Positions 60,535-64,000 of a stretch of 64,000 nucleotides of DNA are shown one piece after another. The stretch is from assembly GCA_012729635.1 (NCBI GenBank), contig JAAYCT010000030.1:20930-84929 (forward strand), written 5' to 3'. Origin of the DNA: Clostridiaceae bacterium. GTDB taxonomy: Bacteria; Bacillota; Clostridia; Saccharofermentanales; Saccharofermentanaceae. The notes beneath the pieces were generated by a model that did no database searches, was not told where the DNA came from, and saw nothing but the letters and a program-made list of their open reading frames with translations. Every line of letters starts with the position of its first letter. Within the stretch, counting starts at the first letter, position 1. The position numbers and the translations under genes are program-made.

Positions 60535-61260
60535 ATGATGAAGAAAAGCTTGATCCGTTCGACGGTCGGAATCTGGGGCGATTCGATTATGAAAGGAGTG
60601 GTTTTCGATTCCGCACTCAAAAAATATACCGTTGTCAAGGAATCCGCAACGTTTCTGTTTTCCAGGCGTTTCCCGATAACCATCCGAAACCATTCTCGAT
60701 TTGGCTGTACCGCTCCGCGCGCATACGAACAGCTTCTTCGCTTTCTTTCGACACAAGACGTCCCGGATGATCTCGTTCTGCTCGAGTTCGGAGGAAATGA
60801 TTGTGATTTTCGCTGGCGGGAGGTTTCGGATGATCCGCTCGGGAAGCATCAATCCAATACTCCGATCGATCGGTTTGAGTGCACAATTCGTGATATGATT
60901 CATGCCGTACGACGCTCGGGCGGGCATCCGGTCTCTATGAGTCTTCCTCCGATTCACGCGGATCGATATTTTGAATACATCACTTCCGATGATCGGGTGG
61001 ACGCCTCCCGAATTATGGTTTTTTTAGGTGAAAAACAAACAATCTACCGGAGACAGGAATGGTATTCTTCTGCGTTATGTCGGATTGCGAGGGAGTTAAA
61101 TGTACCGATTGTCGATGTTCGATCGCGATTTTTGGAACAGGTGAATTTAAGCGATTATCTTTGCATGGACGGAATTCATCCGAACGAAAAGGGCCAGCGA
61201 TTGATTCACGAAGTTTTCTCGTCCGCATATTATTCTTTTACCGGAGGGCAGATCAGCTAA
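60535..61260 (+). CDS. SGNH/GDSL-family hydrolase
   Basis: A 241-residue esterase-type hydrolase without a signal peptide. The family blocks are GIWGDSIMKG (nucleophile S17), GCTAPRAYE (block II Gly), LLEFGGNDCDF (block III Asn) and DGIHPNEKGQ (catalytic Asp-x-x-His). It may deacetylate sugars or cleave lipids; the substrate is unknown. The ribosome site (AGGGG) is modest. It is divergent from the amidase gene, with the AT-rich segment 60360-60534 between them. Confidence 0.87.
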   Translation: MMKKSLIRSTVGIWGDSIMKGVVFDSALKKYTVVKESATFLFSRRFPITIRNHSRFGCTAPRAYEQLLRFLSTQDVPDDLVLLEFGGNDCDFRWREVSDDPLGKHQSNTPIDRFECTIRDMIHAVRRSGGHPVSMSLPPIHADRYFEYITSDDRVDASRIMVFLGEKQTIYRRQEWYSSALCRIARELNVPIVDVRSRFLEQVNLSDYLCMDGIHPNEKGQRLIHEVFSSAYYSFTGGQIS

Positions 61261-61376
61261 AGGATATCCGGACGCTTTTTTAATCAGAAAAGACACAGCG
61301 GCCGACCGTATTGCAGGGATATTGGAAACCCCGATCCATATTATCGAAAAACGATAGAAACGGACCCTTAATCCAT

Positions 61377-61405
61377 TTGACAGGGTAAACTTCGCCCTGT
61401 ATAAT
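61377..61405 (+). promoter_or_regulatory. Fully consensus promoter of the tRNA pair
   Basis: TTGACA, a 17-base spacer and TATAAT, matching the sigma-70/A consensus at all twelve bases. The spacer contains a CAGGG/CCCTG inverted repeat. It starts transcription about 15 bases before tRNA-Gly. Confidence 0.95.
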
Positions 61406-61428
61406 CTTCTTTGCGTTCAGCATAAGTC

Positions 61429-61502
61429 GCGGATGTAGTTCAATGGCAGAATTCCAGCTTCCCAAGCTGACTACGCGGGTTCGATTCCCGTCATCCGCTC
61501 CA
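61429..61502 (+). tRNA. tRNA-Gly (anticodon CCC)
   Basis: The acceptor arm GCGGATG/CATCCGC, the D arm, the T arm CGGGTTCGATTCCCG and an encoded CCA end are present. The anticodon loop reads TTCCCAA, giving CCC. The first pair of the anticodon stem is mismatched (C-A), which may slightly weaken it. Confidence 0.93.
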
Positions 61503-61511
61503 TAAAAACAG

Positions 61512-61587
61512 GCCTTTATAGCTCAGGCGGTAGAGCGCATCCATGGTAAGGATGAGGTCATCGGTTCGATCCCGATTAAAGGCTCCA
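61512..61587 (+). tRNA. tRNA-Thr (anticodon GGT)
   Basis: Acceptor GCCTTTA/TAAAGGC, D arm AGCTCAGGCGGTAGAGC, anticodon stem CATCC/GGATG with loop ATGGTAA (anticodon GGT), T arm with GGTTCGATCC and encoded CCA. It lies 9 bases after tRNA-Gly on the same transcript. A second partial copy lies at 61829-61880. Confidence 0.95.
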
Positions 61588-61590
61588 CAA
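61537..61590. repeat. Direct repeat, copy 1 (3' part of tRNA-Thr)
   Basis: The 3' part of the tRNA-Thr gene from the anticodon stem (GCATCCATGGTAAGGATGAGG) through CCACAA is repeated at 61829-61880. tRNA 3' ends are common integration sites, so this is a probable attachment core. Confidence 0.75.
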
Positions 61591-61629
61591 TACAAAAGGC
61601 TCCCCTCGTGGGAGCCTTTTGTATTGTGG
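61585..61629 (+). terminator. Long perfect hairpin at the end of tRNA-Thr
   Basis: A 20-pair perfect stem around loop CTCGT, starting with the CCA of tRNA-Thr. The right arm contains TTTTGTATT, giving a T-rich terminator for the tRNA operon. A stem this long overlapping the CCA end is unusual and might affect processing. Confidence 0.82.
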
Positions 61630-61828
61630 AGCCGATACTCAAAGTCGAGCTCGTGACTTCCCTCCTAGCCATGGATGCGCGCTGGCTGCGCCAGCAGCCA
61701 GCTTTGCGGGTGCAGAGCCGAGCCAGGCCAGAAGCGCGACGGTCGAGGCGCGCAATGTACTTATGCACATGAGCACCGCAGAACCGGAGCGGCGACGCCG
61801 CATGACGAAGGCTATCCGCACGCAAATA
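61630..61828. other. GC-rich segment between the two tRNA-Thr 3' copies
   Basis: About 200 bases clearly richer in G and C than the chromosome, with a perfect hairpin GCTGGCTGC/GCAGCCAGC at 61681-61702. No coding sequence is convincing; a minus-strand frame through it is the usual artefact of reading tRNA antisense. It is probably foreign DNA left between two attachment-site copies. Confidence 0.6.
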
Positions 61829-61880
61829 GCATCCATGGTAAGGATGAGGTCTGTTCGATCCCGATTAAAGGCTCCACAAA
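61829..61880. repeat. Direct repeat, copy 2 (partial tRNA-Thr, likely attachment site)
   Basis: About 50 bases identical to the 3' part of tRNA-Thr except that ATCG in the T arm is replaced by T. The 5' half of the tRNA is missing, so it is not a functional tRNA. Confidence 0.8.
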
Positions 61881-61915
61881 AGGGCTACACGTTTGATACA
61901 AACGTGTAGCCCTTT
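61879..61915 (+). terminator. Hairpin terminator after the partial tRNA copy
   Basis: AAAGGGCTACACGTTTG, loop ATA, CAAACGTGTAGCCCTTT: a perfect 17-pair stem ending in T residues. Confidence 0.75.
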
Positions 61916-62000
61916 GATTTCAGGGCGTTTCGGGGTTTTTAGCTAGTGATATTTTAAACAATCAGATCGGAAATATGCCTGAAAATAGCCTATTTGCGCC

Positions 62001-62057
62001 CAAATCGTGTAAAGATGCACACACCTGAGGCAAATCGTGAAATAGTGCACACAGCTG
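62001..62057. repeat. Two imperfect 27-base direct repeats
   Basis: CAAATCGTG...TGCACACACCTG (62001-62027) and CAAATCGTG...TGCACACAGCTG (62031-62057) agree in 22 of 27 positions with a 30-base period. Such spaced repeats occur near transposon or recombinase ends; the element type is not identified. Confidence 0.55.
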
Positions 62058-62172
62058 TTTAGTCTAATCAATAATTGAGTCATAGTTGTGTAGGCTAAAC
62101 TGATTTATTCACTTTTTCTGGTTGATTTCATGGCTCACCTCTTGTTCACTTCAAGTTGTTTTATGATCTTTC

Positions 62173-62445
62173 CTAACGCGCCCTGGCCAGCATTGCTTTA
62201 AACCCGGACCGGTTTTCATTCACGTCGGAGATACTGGTGTCCGAGAAGTTGCCGATAAACTGGAGCAGTTGGGTACTAGAAAACCAGTGCTCATAGTACT
62301 GCGTCTGGTTTGGTAAAGAATCCTGCTGTCCATCATGGTCAGTCGATACACGGTCATATGCGCAGACCCTGACGTGACGAAGAAAAGTTAAGGGGCGATG
62401 CCTTCGCGTGACCTCTGTGACTATTCTTGATTGATCATCAGGCAT
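62173..62445 (-). pseudogene. Serine recombinase, N-terminal fragment
   Basis: Ninety residues matching the catalytic start of large serine recombinases: VRVCAYDRVSTDHDGQQDS (with the nucleophile serine in RVST), QTQYYEHWF, FSDTSISDVNENRSGFKAML. The frame stops at TAG right after AMLARAR, where intact proteins continue for 400 residues. An ATG at 62445 with GAGGAG upstream starts it. It is a truncated remnant. Confidence 0.75.
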
Positions 62446-62463
62446 AAAAACAGCTCCTCGCAT

Positions 62464-62753
62464 TTACCCTAGTAATCACTTGAGTGGTGGTAGAAGTCAA
62501 ACAAAATGGGGTTTTATGAACTGGTTTTATACATCGAGGAGAATCGCAAAGAATATGCCCATTTCATCCTGACCGGCGAGACATAATACACACAACTTTT
62601 GGTGCGGACAGTAGGTGCATATATTCGATTGCCCTTTACCACAACTAACCCGATTAAATTGAATGCCGGAATGTGGCCTTGCGGCTCTGTTCCTCGTTAA
62701 GAAAGACCGCTTAGGGTCTATTTTTTATGCCTTTTTGAAGGAGGTGACTGCAT
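62464..62753. other. Non-coding stretch between recombinase and terminase remnants
   Basis: Nearly 290 bases without a supported gene. A terminator-like GACCGCTTAGGGTC hairpin with T residues follows at about 62704-62727, and AAGGAGGTG at 62738-62746 is the ribosome site for the terminase remnant. Composition is unlike the main chromosome. Confidence 0.5.
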
Positions 62754-63648
62754 ATCCGAAAACTAAAAAAATATAAGCAAACTGCTTTCAAAGCAAAGGA
62801 CTCTTACTACAGCAAAGAGATGGCCGATTATGCAGTCGCATTCATTCAGGCGCTTTCCCATACCAAAGGCACCTGGGCCGGTAAGCCCTTTGAGCTAATT
62901 GACTGGCAGGAACAAATTATCCGGGATGTGTTCGGCACCCTAAAGCCCAATGGCTATCGGCAGTTCAACACGGCTTATGTGGAGATACCAAAGAAGATGG
63001 GCAAATCCGAGCTTGCTGCCGCTGTCGCGTTGCTTCTGACCTGTGGTGACAACGAAGAACGCGCCGAGGTCTATGGCTGTGCCGCCGACCGCAATCAAGC
63101 TTCCATCGTTTTTAATGTTGCCGCAGATATGGTTCGAATGTGTCCGGCACTGGCGAAACGGGTGAAGATTCTTGATTCTATGAAACGACTCATTTTTCTC
63201 CCAACCGGCAGCACCTACCAGGTTTTGTCTGCTGATGTGGGAAACAAGCATGGCTTTAACACACATGGTGTAGTTTTTGACGAGCTTCATACCCAGCCAA
63301 ACCGAAAACTTTACGACGTTATGACGAAAGGCAGCGGCGACGCGAGAATGCAACCACTATATTTTCTCATAACCACCGCTGGAGACAACCAGAACAGCAT
63401 CTGCTGGGAGGTGCATCAGAAGGCACTAGATATTATCGATGGCAGAAAATATGACCCAACCTTCTACCCGGTCATCTACGGTGCGGCGCAAGATGATGAC
63501 TGGACCGATCCGAAGGTGTGGAAGAAAGCCAAAAGGCGGTCTTGGCAAAATCCATCAGATATATCCGATATTCCTAAACCGTCAATGAGTTATGACAACG
63601 AAAGAGGAGCTTCGATTTATAAAGATCGTGGCCTGCTTGTTTTTTTAG

Positions 63649-64000
<352 letters not shown>

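Noticed and set aside
61523..61825. A 100-codon minus-strand frame over tRNA-Thr
   Set aside because: Contains the well-known artefact peptide GIEPMTSSLP produced by reading tRNA regions antisense.

Overview
The window looks like chromosomal DNA of a monoderm, probably anaerobic member of the Bacillota (Clostridia-like). The signs are strong AGGAGG-type ribosome sites, lipobox lipoproteins, an HrcA/CIRCE-type heat-shock operator, ArsR, PadR and TetR regulators, an ECF-type riboflavin transporter under an FMN riboswitch, a two-subunit class I fumarase, class II xylose isomerase and a heliorhodopsin. There is no outer-membrane gene. Base composition is fairly even up to about 61.6 kb and then changes, where a degraded mobile element lies beside a tRNA pair.

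Layout. 0-3.8 kb: end of an RND exporter, a TetR regulator, a PAP2 phosphatase and a thioesterase. 3.9-8 kb: heliorhodopsin, a two-repeat DUF1508 protein, then a large membrane sensor with PAS, degenerate GGDEF and HD-GYP domains. 8-14.1 kb: a lipoprotein and a xylan/xylose set (GH3 enzyme, xylA, xylB) with a perfect palindromic operator. 14.2-21 kb: a membrane protein, a CIRCE-controlled Hsp20, an acyltransferase-like protein with a zinc-ribbon membrane partner, a 28-residue membrane peptide, a PstS-like lipoprotein and a NagZ-like lipoprotein. 21-25 kb: a LarA homologue and two tandem lipoprotein serpins with different reactive loops. 25-31.3 kb: epimerase, cysteine synthase, patatin, Maf, diguanylate cyclase, thioesterase, peroxiredoxin. 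31.4-37 kb: a surface protein gene split by an in-frame TAA, then the nadA-nadB-nadC operon with an operator-overlapped promoter. 37-45.8 kb: PAS-GGDEF protein, gdhA, fumarase, two histidine-phosphatase-like proteins, UvsE with a DUF1722-like tail, HAD hydrolase. 45.9-49.6 kb: an unexplained small transcription unit, then an arsR-permease-FAD reductase/rhodanese-thioredoxin operon. 49.7-54.3 kb: GGDEF-EAL protein and a TIM-barrel/acyl-CoA synthetase fusion. 54.3-61.3 kb: two related convergent M15 carboxypeptidases, ribU, PadR, SDR, cell-wall amidase, GDSL hydrolase. 61.4-64 kb: tRNA-Gly and tRNA-Thr from a consensus promoter, a partial tRNA-Thr copy, and remnants of serine recombinases and a phage terminase.

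How it fits together. The genes suggest a heterotroph that uses plant sugars (xylosidase, xylose isomerase, xylulokinase), makes NAD from aspartate, assimilates ammonia through glutamate dehydrogenase, and invests in its envelope (PAP2, M15 peptidases, amidase, NagZ-like enzyme, serpins). Four c-di-GMP proteins occur in 64 kb. Light and oxidative-stress genes (heliorhodopsin, UvsE, peroxiredoxin, CoA-disulfide-reductase-like protein) are present but dispersed. The features most worth following up are the heliorhodopsin locus, the serpin pair, the TIM-barrel/ligase fusion, the promoter-to-terminator unit at 45.97-46.24 kb and the tRNA-Thr scar.
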